Assembly (NCBI GenBank): GCA_018066065.1
Contig: JAGHSC010000030.1
Span: 1 to 7,091 of the forward strand
DNA: 7,091 nt
DNA from: Candidatus Cryptobacteroides faecihippi
Lineage (GTDB): Bacteria; Bacteroidota; Bacteroidia; Bacteroidales; UBA932
Direction: 5' to 3'
Under the pieces are notes generated by a model that did not search any database, had not been told where the DNA came from, and saw nothing but the letters and a program-made list of their open reading frames with translations. This document shows positions 1-6,600 of the stretch, piece by piece. Both the position numbers and the translations under genes were made by a program. The first letter of the stretch is position 1. Every line of letters begins with the position of its first letter.

Positions 1-99
1 CATAGGATCAAGGAGTATCTTTCTCATTCTCATGAAGTGCGGAGTGACCTCTACAAGTTCATCCTCACGGATGTATTCAAGCATCTCCTCGAGGGACAT
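1..99 (-). pseudogene. typA: In-frame continuation of typA after the TAG codon (C-terminal tail, runs off window)
   Basis: Immediately after the typA TAG, 33 codons remain open in the same frame to the left edge. They read MSLEEMLEYIREDELVEV, then TPHFMRMRKILLDPM. This fits the standard TypA C-terminus, in which a SLEEALEYI-like helix is followed by DEL(V/L)EVTP and an (I/M)R-x-RK segment. With the 557 residues before it and one residue at the stop, the total is 591, and a few more codons beyond the edge would give the usual length of about 600. The conservation shows this was translated as part of TypA until recently or still is. It could be a remnant downstream of a nonsense mutation, a readthrough extension, a separately restarted peptide (the codon after TAG is ATG), or normal coding sequence broken by a base error. 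Confidence 0.85.
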
Positions 100-1773
100 C
101 TAGATTGCAGGAGGAAGGGCGACCTTCTCATCGGAACCGGCTGCACGGACGTTGGTAAGCTTCTTCGTCTTGCAGATGTTGATGTTGAGGACACGCTCCC
201 TGGTGTGCTCACCGAGAACCGGGCCGCAGTAGATGTCTTCACCCGGCTCGACAAAGAACTTGCCCCTGTCCAGAAGCTTGTTCATTGAATATGCAATTGC
301 GGTTCCGGTCTCAAGCGAGACGAGAGATCCATTGACACGGTTGTGGATCTCTCCCTTGAATGGCTGGTAATCCTTGAACCTGTGAGCCATGATGGCCTCG
401 CCCTGGGTGGCGGTAAGCAGGTTGCTCCTCAGTCCCATGAGACCGCGGGTAGGAATGTCGAAGTTGAGAAGGGTCCTGTCCCCGCGAGGCTCCATGTGAA
501 GGAGAGCTCCCTTCCTGCGGGTTGCGAGTTCGATGGCTGTACCGACGAACTGCTCCGGAACCTCGATGGAGAGATCCTCGATAGGCTCGCATCTCTGGCC
601 GTTGATCGTCTTGTCAAGGACCTTAGGCTGGCCGACCTGAAGCTCGAATCCCTCGCGGCGCATTTCCTCGATCAGGACTGAAAGATGAAGGACTCCTCGT
701 CCGTAGACGATGAAGGAGTCGGCATTCTGGCCAGGCTTGACCTTGAGGGCAAGATTCTTTTCAAGCTCCTTGTCGAGACGGTCCTTGATGTGCCTTGACG
801 TCACGAACTTTCCATCCTTTCCGAAGAACGGAGAGTTGTTGATCGTGAAGAGCATGCTCATCGTAGGCTCATCTATGGAGATTGGAGGGAGTGCCTCCGG
901 ATTCTCTGCATCGGCGATCGTGTCACCGATCTCGAAACCGTCGATTCCGACGACTGCGCAGATGTCACCGCACTTCACGCTGTCGACGCTTGCCTTGCCG
1001 AGTCCGTCGAACACCATGATCTGCTTGATCTTGTGCTTCTCGACGACGTCATAGCGCTTGCAGAGGCTGACCTGCTGTCCAGTCTTCAGCTCGCCGCGGA
1101 CAACCTTTCCCACAGCGATGCGGCCCACGTATGGTGAATATTCAAGAGAGGTGACCTGCATCTGAGGTGTGCCCTCAACCATTGCAGGGGCAGGGATTTC
1201 CTCGAGGATGGCGTCAAGCAGCGGGGTGATGTCGGAAGTAGGGTTCTTCCAGTCATCTGACATCCAGCCCTGCTTTGCGCTTCCGAAGATTGTCTTGAAA
1301 TCAAGCTGCTCGTCCGTGGCATCGAGAGTGCACATGAGGTCGAAGACTTCCTCCTGGACCTCGTCAGGACGGCAGTTAGGCTTGTCTACCTTGTTCACGA
1401 CAACGATCGGCTTCTTGCCAAGCTCGAGAGCCTTGGAAAGGACGAAGCGGGTCTGCGGCATGCAGCCTTCGAATGCATCGACGAGAAGGAGCACACCGTC
1501 AGCCATGTTCAGGACCCTCTCCACCTCGCCTCCGAAGTCGCTGTGGCCCGGAGTGTCGATGATGTTGATCTTGACGTCCTTGTAGGTGACGGACACGTTC
1601 TTGGCAAGGATGGTGATACCTCTTTCCCTCTCGATGTCGTTGTTGTCGAGTATAAGCTGACCGAGATTCTCAGGCTGACGGACCAGGTTGGCCTGGTAGA
1701 TCATCCTGTCCACGAGCGTAGTCTTGCCGTGGTCTACGTGTGCGATCAGCGCAATGTTTCTAATTTCCTGCAT
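100..1773 (-). CDS. typA: Ribosome-associated translational GTPase TypA/BipA, ended early by an in-frame amber codon
   Basis: Elongation-factor-like GTPase that binds the 70S ribosome and helps 50S assembly and stress or cold adaptation. G1 is AHVDHGKTT (11-19), switch I is RERGITI (49-55), G3 is DTPGH (73-77), G4 is NKVD (127-130) and G5 is SAK (165-167). The EF-Tu-like domain II, two alpha/beta domains and the start of the TypA-specific C-terminal domain follow, up to KVALPPAI. The ATG start matches the family N-terminus (QEIRNIALIAHVDHGK). The product is 557 residues against about 600 for the family. The frame closes at TAG (100-102), but the missing C-terminal residues are encoded in the same frame directly after it. 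No frameshift is involved. If the stop is real, the protein loses about 40 residues of the ribosome-binding C-terminal domain and may be impaired. Confidence 0.93.
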   Translation of the reverse strand: MQEIRNIALIAHVDHGKTTLVDRMIYQANLVRQPENLGQLILDNNDIERERGITILAKNVSVTYKDVKINIIDTPGHSDFGGEVERVLNMADGVLLLVDAFEGCMPQTRFVLSKALELGKKPIVVVNKVDKPNCRPDEVQEEVFDLMCTLDATDEQLDFKTIFGSAKQGWMSDDWKNPTSDITPLLDAILEEIPAPAMVEGTPQMQVTSLEYSPYVGRIAVGKVVRGELKTGQQVSLCKRYDVVEKHKIKQIMVFDGLGKASVDSVKCGDICAVVGIDGFEIGDTIADAENPEALPPISIDEPTMSMLFTINNSPFFGKDGKFVTSRHIKDRLDKELEKNLALKVKPGQNADSFIVYGRGVLHLSVLIEEMRREGFELQVGQPKVLDKTINGQRCEPIEDLSIEVPEQFVGTAIELATRRKGALLHMEPRGDRTLLNFDIPTRGLMGLRSNLLTATQGEAIMAHRFKDYQPFKGEIHNRVNGSLVSLETGTAIAYSMNKLLDRGKFFVEPGEDIYCGPVLGEHTRERVLNINICKTKKLTNVRAAGSDEKVALPPAI

Positions 1774-1792
1774 GTTATCTAAATAAATCTTG

Positions 1793-1823
1793 CAAAGATA
1801 GCCATTCCAAGCGGAAAGAGAAA
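1793..1823 (-). promoter_or_regulatory. Bacteroidetes-type promoter for typA
   Basis: On the minus strand, TATCTTTG (1793-1800) is a perfect match to the Bacteroidetes -7 consensus TAnnTTTG. A near match to the -33 element, TTTC (1820-1823) in place of TTTG, lies 19 nt upstream, which is the expected spacing. Only 19 nt separate the -7 element from the typA ATG, so the leader would be very short, about a dozen nucleotides. No Shine-Dalgarno sequence is seen. Confidence 0.72.
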
Positions 1824-1846
1824 TACACAGAAAGAAAAAATATCGC

Positions 1847-1854
1847 TATATTTG
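1847..1854 (+). promoter_or_regulatory. Bacteroidetes-type -7 element for the exported-protein gene
   Basis: TATATTTG matches TAnnTTTG exactly and lies 26 nt upstream of the ATG at 1881. No convincing TTTG is found about 19-21 nt upstream, where the sequence is A-rich, so the -33 half is weak. The leader would be about 20 nt and A-rich, typical of Bacteroidetes translation starts without a Shine-Dalgarno sequence. Confidence 0.6.
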
Positions 1855-1880
1855 GCCATATGACTTAAAACTGAAAGAAT

Positions 1881-2432
1881 ATGATCAGACTCAGACTCAG
1901 CTTCATTGCAGCGGCATTTCTCTGCGCCGCGAGCTTGCCAGCCTCAGCTCAGACCCAGGCAGACAGGCAGATTGCATATTCGGAAATCATCGGCAGCGAG
2001 TACGTGGACATCTCCGGATGCACCGGCACCAGCATCGAGGAGACAGGTGCAATTGTCATCTGGAAGGTAACTGAGATCACGGCTGACGGGAAGGAAACCG
2101 CAGTGCTCCAGGACGAAAAGGGCAACGTGGTACGCATCGATGCCGGAAACCTGTTAAAGAAAGACAACGGGGCATGCAGCATGATTCCGCTTGACACCTA
2201 CCGCCACCTGGAGGAAACCTACAGGAAGAAATACATCGACTCCCTCAACAGGCACACCCTCAGGAAGGGAATGCCTACGGAACTTGTGATTCTCATCAAG
2301 GGCATGCCGGATGAGAGGAAAGCCTACGGCAGGGATTTCCAGTGGATCTACAGGTCAGCCAACGGCAACGAATACCTGTACCTGACCAAGGATGGCCAGC
2401 TTGCAGGTGTGAACAGGACGGTAAGGAAGTAA
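1881..2432 (+). CDS. Exported protein of unknown function, weakly BamE/SmpA-like C-terminus
   Basis: I do not recognise a named family. The 183-residue product starts with a clear Sec signal peptide: MIRLRLS, then a hydrophobic stretch to residue 19, with a likely signal peptidase I cut after ASA (21-23). Cys15 is not in a good lipobox, so a lipoprotein is unlikely. The mature part has two cysteines (C47, C99) that could pair outside the cytoplasm. Residues 56-93 look beta-rich. The C-terminus has KGM (129-131), GMPDE (141-145), W155 with an aromatic partner, and YLYLTKDGQL (165-174). This order of an 'R/KGM' helix, a G-x-P turn, a W-x-Y strand and a final strand ending in DG-x-L resembles BamE/SmpA-like small periplasmic domains; that is weak inference. 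Of 13 arginine codons, 9 are AGG and 2 AGA. It is the only plus-strand gene here, with its own promoter. Confidence 0.8.
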   Translation: MIRLRLSFIAAAFLCAASLPASAQTQADRQIAYSEIIGSEYVDISGCTGTSIEETGAIVIWKVTEITADGKETAVLQDEKGNVVRIDAGNLLKKDNGACSMIPLDTYRHLEETYRKKYIDSLNRHTLRKGMPTELVILIKGMPDERKAYGRDFQWIYRSANGNEYLYLTKDGQLAGVNRTVRK

Positions 2433-2440
2433 GGCTACGG
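2433..2440. other. 8-nt gap between convergent stop codons
   Basis: The plus-strand gene ends TAA at 2430-2432 and argH ends TGA at 2441-2443 on the minus strand. Only 8 nt lie between, with no hairpin plus T-run on either strand. Both transcripts therefore probably run into the opposite gene, giving overlapping antisense 3' ends, or end by a factor-dependent route. Confidence 0.75.
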
Positions 2441-3772
2441 TCAGCGGACAAGGCTTTCGACCGCCTCGGCGACCTTCGCGAAACCGAATCCGGAGAGGAC
2501 GCGCTCCATCTTTGCGGCTATCCTGTCATTGCAGAGATTGCCGATGGATCCCTCGTGGGTGTGGTGAAGCTCCCCATGGTACTCGAATTCGCCCTTGCGG
2601 ATTGAATCGGCGACCTGACGGTAGGCATCCCTGAAAGGCACTCCATTCTCGACAAGGTGGTTGACCTCCTCGACACTGAATGCAAGCTTGTACTTAGGAT
2701 CGGACATCATGTCGGTCATGACATCCATGCCCTTGACGGCATACTCGACGATGTCGAGGCAGTCGTTCATCTCCTTGAAGATCGGGAAGAAGGCTTCCTT
2801 GAGGATCTGCATGTCGCGGAAATAGCCAGAAGGCAGGTTGCCGCAGATCATCCTGACGGAGACAGGGACCCCCTGGATCTTGTTGCAGTGCGCGCGGACA
2901 AGCTCGAACACATCAGGATTCTTCTTGTGAGGCATGATGCTGGAGCCGGTGGTGAGTGCATCCGGAAGATGGATGAAGCCGAAGTTCTGGCTCGAGAACA
3001 TGCAACCGTCCATCGCCAGCCTGCCGACAGTCTCGGCGACTGATGAATATGCAAATGCGACGGCACGTTCCATCTTGCCACGCGTCATCTGTGCGTAGAC
3101 GGAATTGTAGTCAAGATCGTCGAAGCCAAGCAGTTCCGTGGTCATTGTACGGTTCAGCGGCGCCGATGAGCCGTAGCCGGCGGCAGATCCAAGAGGATTC
3201 TGGTTGACAACTTCCCACGCAGCCTTCATCATCGACAGGTCATCGATCAGGCTCTCGGCATAGGCTCCGAACCAAAGGCCGAAGGATGATGGCATTGCAA
3301 CCTGGAGATGGGTGTAACCAGGGATGAGAACATCCTTGTACTTCTCGCTGGCTTCCTGGAGAGTATGGAAGAGAGACTCCACCTTGCGGACCGTCTTCTC
3401 AATCTCGGCACGGGCAAAGAGCTTGAGGTCGACAAGGACCTGGTCATTGCGGGAGCGGCCCGTGTGGACCTTCTTGCCGATGTCTCCAAGCTTGCGGGTG
3501 AGCATGAGCTCAACCTGGGAATGGACATCCTCGATGCCGTCTTCGATCTCGAACTCGCCTGCCTCGGCCTTTGCATAGATGGCCTTCAGCTCGGGGAGAA
3601 GGGCATCGAGATCGTCCTTCGAAAGAAGGCCGACGCTTTCAAGCATGGTGATGTGGGCCATCGTGCCCATGATGTCATACGGAGCGAGAGAGAGGTCAAG
3701 CACACGGTTGTTGCCAACCGTGAATTCGTCGATCTTCTCGTCTACTGTGTATCCCTTGTCCCAGAGTTTCAT
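2441..3772 (-). CDS. argH: Argininosuccinate lyase ArgH
   Basis: Last enzyme of arginine synthesis: splits argininosuccinate into arginine and fumarate. It belongs to the aspartase/fumarase superfamily, works as a cytoplasmic homotetramer, and at 443 residues is of normal length. Motifs seen in order are VHTGRSRNDQ (102-111), the GYTHLQ segment carrying the catalytic histidine region (H155), NPLGSAAGYG (192-201), and the superfamily signature GSSIMPHKKNPD (276-287), with the expected catalytic serine at 278. The N-terminus (MKLWDKG) and the HHTHEGSIGNLCND segment near the C-terminus look like Bacteroidetes ArgH. It is the last gene of the minus-strand arg cluster, 12 nt after argE. Its TGA lies 8 nt from the stop of the converging plus-strand gene. 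No internal promoter of the TAnnTTTG type was seen directly upstream, so it is probably transcribed with argE. Confidence 0.97.
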   Translation of the reverse strand: MKLWDKGYTVDEKIDEFTVGNNRVLDLSLAPYDIMGTMAHITMLESVGLLSKDDLDALLPELKAIYAKAEAGEFEIEDGIEDVHSQVELMLTRKLGDIGKKVHTGRSRNDQVLVDLKLFARAEIEKTVRKVESLFHTLQEASEKYKDVLIPGYTHLQVAMPSSFGLWFGAYAESLIDDLSMMKAAWEVVNQNPLGSAAGYGSSAPLNRTMTTELLGFDDLDYNSVYAQMTRGKMERAVAFAYSSVAETVGRLAMDGCMFSSQNFGFIHLPDALTTGSSIMPHKKNPDVFELVRAHCNKIQGVPVSVRMICGNLPSGYFRDMQILKEAFFPIFKEMNDCLDIVEYAVKGMDVMTDMMSDPKYKLAFSVEEVNHLVENGVPFRDAYRQVADSIRKGEFEYHGELHHTHEGSIGNLCNDRIAAKMERVLSGFGFAKVAEAVESLVR

Positions 3773-3784
3773 GTCTGTAAATCT

Positions 3785-4837
3785 TTATTTTTCTGACGGA
3801 AGTACAAGTCCGTCAAGCAGTTTGCAATAAATCTCAACACCGGAGGAGATTTCCTCCAGACCGATGTACTCATCGGCGGAATGCGACCTGGACGACTGTC
3901 CCGGACCTATCTTCAGCGTAGGGAACGGACAGAGAGCCTGGTTGCTGGTGGTCGGGGAGCCGAAAGGCTTCAGACCGAGAGAGAGGCCCCGGACAACTGC
4001 CGGGTGGTCCATCGGAAGATGGGAACTTCCGATCCTCGTGGACCTTTCCTTCACCTCGCACGGCACCGCTTCCTTGATCAAGGCAAGCAGTTCCGGATTG
4101 GTGTACATCCCATTAGGGCGGACATCCACGACGAAGGTGCACTTGTCAGGCACCACGTTGTGCTGTGTTCCGGCCTCGATCTGGGTCACGGTCATCTTGA
4201 CCGGACCAAGATACTCATTCACCCTTTCGAACTGATGGCTGCGGAACCAGTCGATGGACTCGAGAGCCTTGTAGATTGCATTCACGCCCTCGTTCCTGGC
4301 AGCGTGACCGCTTTTCCCGAGCGCAGTGCAGTCCAGGACCATGAGTCCCTTCTCGGCAACAGCCATGTCCATGCCTGTCGGCTCGCCCATCACGCCGAAA
4401 TCGACCTTGCCGATCTCAGGGAGAAGCATGTCGAGCCCTCCCCTGCCGCTGACTTCTTCCTCAGCCGTTGCCGAGAAGATGAGACGGTAGGACTGAGGTG
4501 TGTCCTTCAGCCTGACATACGTCTGGAGCAGGGCGATGAGGGATCCTCCGTCGTCATTGCTGCCTAGACCGTAGAGGCGGCCGTCTTCAACAGACGGTGT
4601 GAACGGATCGCGGGTGTAGCCGGATGCCGGCTTGACTGTGTCGATGTGAGCATTCAGAAGGATGGTGGGACGGCCGTCCGGAGGACAGGATTCGACCCAG
4701 ATGTTGTGCCCTGTGCGCTTGACATCGGCAAAGCCGTTCTGCTTCATCCAATTCTCCAGGCAGTCGGCGGCAGCCTTCTCATCCCTGCTGATGGAAGGGA
4801 TGGAAATCAAGCACTTGAGAAGTTCGAGAGTGTCCAT
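3785..4837 (-). CDS. argE: M20-family deacylase ArgE, probable N-acyl-citrulline deacylase
   Basis: Metal-dependent M20 amidohydrolase of 350 residues. In pathways using ArgF' the acyl group is removed from N-acyl-citrulline rather than N-acyl-ornithine, so the likely product is citrulline for ArgG (inference from context). Expected metal and catalytic residues are present: H64 and D66 in NAHIDTV, D95 in GLGSNDDGG, the E127/E128 pair in ATAEEEVSG, E152 in MGEPTG and H319 in SHSADEY. The SGHAARNEG segment (176-184) starts the inserted dimerisation domain. Succinyl-diaminopimelate desuccinylase (DapE) is the nearest alternative in the same superfamily, but the position between argB and argH argues for ArgE. 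It starts 18 nt after the argB stop and is in the same frame. It ends TAA, 12 nt before argH. No clear Shine-Dalgarno sequence precedes the ATG. Confidence 0.9.
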   Translation of the reverse strand: MDTLELLKCLISIPSISRDEKAAADCLENWMKQNGFADVKRTGHNIWVESCPPDGRPTILLNAHIDTVKPASGYTRDPFTPSVEDGRLYGLGSNDDGGSLIALLQTYVRLKDTPQSYRLIFSATAEEEVSGRGGLDMLLPEIGKVDFGVMGEPTGMDMAVAEKGLMVLDCTALGKSGHAARNEGVNAIYKALESIDWFRSHQFERVNEYLGPVKMTVTQIEAGTQHNVVPDKCTFVVDVRPNGMYTNPELLALIKEAVPCEVKERSTRIGSSHLPMDHPAVVRGLSLGLKPFGSPTTSNQALCPFPTLKIGPGQSSRSHSADEYIGLEEISSGVEIYCKLLDGLVLPSEK

Positions 4838-4858
4838 GCGAGTCTGCGTGTCTGACTA
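4835..4858 (-). other. argB-argE junction, in frame across a TAG codon
   Basis: The argB TAG (4856-4858) is followed by six sense codons (Ser-Asp-Thr-Gln-Thr-Arg) and then the argE ATG (4835-4837), all in one frame with no other stop. As ordinary genes they are two cistrons 18 nt apart. Reading through the TAG would give an ArgB-ArgE fusion. The six linker codons show no conserved look. Confidence 0.8.
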
Positions 4859-5635
4859 TTCAGGATCGGCCATGATGGTCGTTCCGCCGTCGATGTCCGA
4901 TGCGGAGGTGATGACGACCCTTGAGACGCCGGAGCCGATGGCCTCGAATGCATTCTCCAGCTTCGGGATCATGCCTTCGGAGATCGTTCCGTCTGCCACA
5001 AGGTTCCGGAAGTCAGAGCTCGTGATGGTCTTGATCAGGCTGTCCGGATCGTCCAGGTCCTTCATGACGCCAGGAGTCGATGAGCAGTAGGACAGGGTCA
5101 CATCGTACTCGGATGAGAGAGCCTTGGCGACCGTTGCTGCGATGGTGTCTCCGTTGGTGTTGAGCATGGTTCCTTTCCCATCATGGGTAAGAGGAGCCAG
5201 GACAGGGACGGCGCCGCTGCCGATGATGTCAGAAAGGGCCTTTGCATTGACCTCCTTCACATCGCCGACGAAACCGAAATCAATCGGCTCGACTGGCCTC
5301 TTGTCACTTCTGATGATGTTCATGTCAGCTCCGGAAAGTCCGATGGCGTTGACTCCCATGGACTGGAGACGGGCAACGAGATTCTTGTTGACAAGGCCAC
5401 CATAGACCATGGTCACAACCTTGAGCATCTCGGCGCTCGTAACTCGCCTTCCGTTGATCATCTGGGTCTCGACGCCAAGCTGGGCAGCGATTGCAGTGGC
5501 GATCTTGCCACCACCGTGGACCAGTATCTTGTTGCCGGAAAGACTTGAGAACGACTTGAGAAGCGGAAGGAGCGACTCTTCCTTCTCGACGATCGCTCCA
5601 CCCACCTTAACTATATTAAGCTTTTCCTTGCTCAT
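4856..5635 (-). CDS. argB: Acylglutamate kinase ArgB
   Basis: Amino-acid kinase family enzyme that phosphorylates N-acetyl- or N-succinyl-glutamate with ATP, the second step of arginine synthesis. The 259-residue length is normal. Visible motifs are the nucleotide-binding KVGG near the N-terminus (10-13), the glycine-rich VHGGGK loop (39-44), NGRR (61-64) matching the substrate-binding Arg region, LNTNGD (158-163) matching the conserved LNxNxD segment, and EGMIPKLENA (220-229) carrying the lysine expected to contact phosphate. It lies between argF' and argE. The start overlaps the argF' stop (ATGA). In Bacteroidetes with ArgF' the substrate is thought to be succinylglutamate, so this may be a succinylglutamate kinase; sequence alone does not decide. 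It ends in TAG, and the frame stays open past this codon into argE. Confidence 0.95.
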   Translation of the reverse strand: MSKEKLNIVKVGGAIVEKEESLLPLLKSFSSLSGNKILVHGGGKIATAIAAQLGVETQMINGRRVTSAEMLKVVTMVYGGLVNKNLVARLQSMGVNAIGLSGADMNIIRSDKRPVEPIDFGFVGDVKEVNAKALSDIIGSGAVPVLAPLTHDGKGTMLNTNGDTIAATVAKALSSEYDVTLSYCSSTPGVMKDLDDPDSLIKTITSSDFRNLVADGTISEGMIPKLENAFEAIGSGVSRVVITSASDIDGGTTIMADPE

Positions 5636-6600
5636 TTCGCGAGATCCTCCAGCATTCTCTTCATGACTACCTGAGCCGAGATCTCGCGGTTGGCTGCCTC
5701 AGGGATCACGATGCTCTGAGGTGAATCGATGACCTCATCGCTGACGATCATGTTCCTGCGGACAGGGAGGCAATGCATGAAGTAGGCATTGTTCGTCACT
5801 GCCATGTGCTTGGCATCGATGGTCCATCCCATGTCGTAGTTGAGGATCTTGCCATAGTCTTCAGGATTGTTGACTCCAGGGCAGCTCCAGTTCTTCGCGT
5901 AGACGAAGTCGGCACCCTCGAGAGCCTTCATCTGGTCATGCTCGATCACGGCATTGCCTGCGAACTTTGGGTCGAGGTCGTAGCCTTCCGGATTGGTGAT
6001 GACGAAATCCACGTCAGCTGCGTTCATCCACTCTGAGAAGGAGTTAGGCACTGCCTGAGGCAGAGACTTCGGATGCGGAGCCCAGCTGAGGACAACCTTC
6101 GGGCGGGCTGTCTTCTTGTACTCATCGATGGTGATGAGGTCTGCGAATGCCTGGCATGGATGCACCGTGGCCGATTCAAGGCTGATGACCGGCTTGCCTG
6201 AATATTCAATGAACTGCCTGAGTACCGTTTCATTGTAGTCGTAGTCGCGGTCCTTGAGGCCTGCGAAGCTGCGCACACCGATGATGTCGCAGTAGCTTGC
6301 CATCACGGGGATTGCCTCGCGAAGATGCTCTCCCTTGTCGCCATCCATCACGACGCCAAGCTCAGTCTCGAGCTTCCAGCTGTCCTGGCCGATGTTCAGC
6401 ACGATAGGATTCATGCCAAGGTTGGTGGCAGCCTTCTGGCTGCTCAGACGGGTCCTGAGGCTGCTGTTGAAGAACACGAGCATGATGGTCTTGTTCTCTC
6501 CCAGGCTCTTCCATGCGAACCTGTTCTTCTTGACCTCCTGAGCCTCCTTGAGGGCTGCATTGAGGTCACCTATGTCACTTACGTGGAAAAAAGTCTTCAT
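5632..6600 (-). CDS. argF': N-acylornithine carbamoyltransferase ArgF' (N-succinyl- or N-acetyl-ornithine transcarbamylase)
   Basis: Transfers the carbamoyl group from carbamoyl phosphate to the side-chain amine of N-acylated ornithine, making N-acyl-citrulline. This replaces the usual ornithine carbamoyltransferase in Bacteroidetes and xanthomonads. The 322-residue protein is full length. The carbamoyl-phosphate loop is SSLRTR (46-51), the second substrate motif is HPCQ (147-150), a proline-rich loop lies at 175-187 (PHPKSLPQAVPNS), and HCLPVRRN is at 276-283. The sequence closely resembles, from memory, the Bacteroides fragilis succinylornithine transcarbamylase. At residue 90, within MDGDKGEH, it has Gly. 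The B. fragilis enzyme has Pro there and the Xanthomonas acetylornithine enzyme has Glu at the equivalent site. Lack of Glu favours succinylornithine, but this is inference. The start is the ATG overlapping the argD stop (ATGA), and its TGA overlaps the argB start in the same way. Confidence 0.95.
   Translation of the reverse strand: MKTFFHVSDIGDLNAALKEAQEVKKNRFAWKSLGENKTIMLVFFNSSLRTRLSSQKAATNLGMNPIVLNIGQDSWKLETELGVVMDGDKGEHLREAIPVMASYCDIIGVRSFAGLKDRDYDYNETVLRQFIEYSGKPVISLESATVHPCQAFADLITIDEYKKTARPKVVLSWAPHPKSLPQAVPNSFSEWMNAADVDFVITNPEGYDLDPKFAGNAVIEHDQMKALEGADFVYAKNWSCPGVNNPEDYGKILNYDMGWTIDAKHMAVTNNAYFMHCLPVRRNMIVSDEVIDSPQSIVIPEAANREISAQVVMKRMLEDLAK

Noticed and set aside
710..1585. Plus-strand open frames of 114-138 codons opposite typA.
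   Set aside because: They lie wholly antisense to well-conserved TypA codons, have low-complexity Ser/Arg-rich translations, and lack promoters or recognisable domains.
100..1773. Reassignment of TAG to an amino acid across the whole genome.
   Set aside because: argB ends at a TAG where the family C-terminus normally ends, so TAG still appears to work as a stop. A local event at typA is the simpler reading.
3794..3815. 7-bp inverted repeat TGACGGA/TCCGTCA with an 8-nt loop at the end of argE, just before argH, considered as a terminator.
   Set aside because: In the direction of argE transcription it is followed by an A-rich stretch (GAAAAATAAAG), not a T-run, and it lies inside the argE codons. 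Stems of this length are expected by chance a few times in 7 kb.
3881..4567. Plus-strand open frame of 228 codons opposite argE.
   Set aside because: Although long, it is entirely antisense to ArgE, whose catalytic motifs are intact. The translation has no recognisable domain and no upstream TAnnTTTG element.
3785..4837. DapE (succinyl-diaminopimelate desuccinylase) as the identity of the M20 enzyme.
   Set aside because: The gene sits between argB and argH in a continuous arginine operon, and the ArgF' pathway requires an acyl-citrulline deacylase. No lysine pathway genes are nearby.
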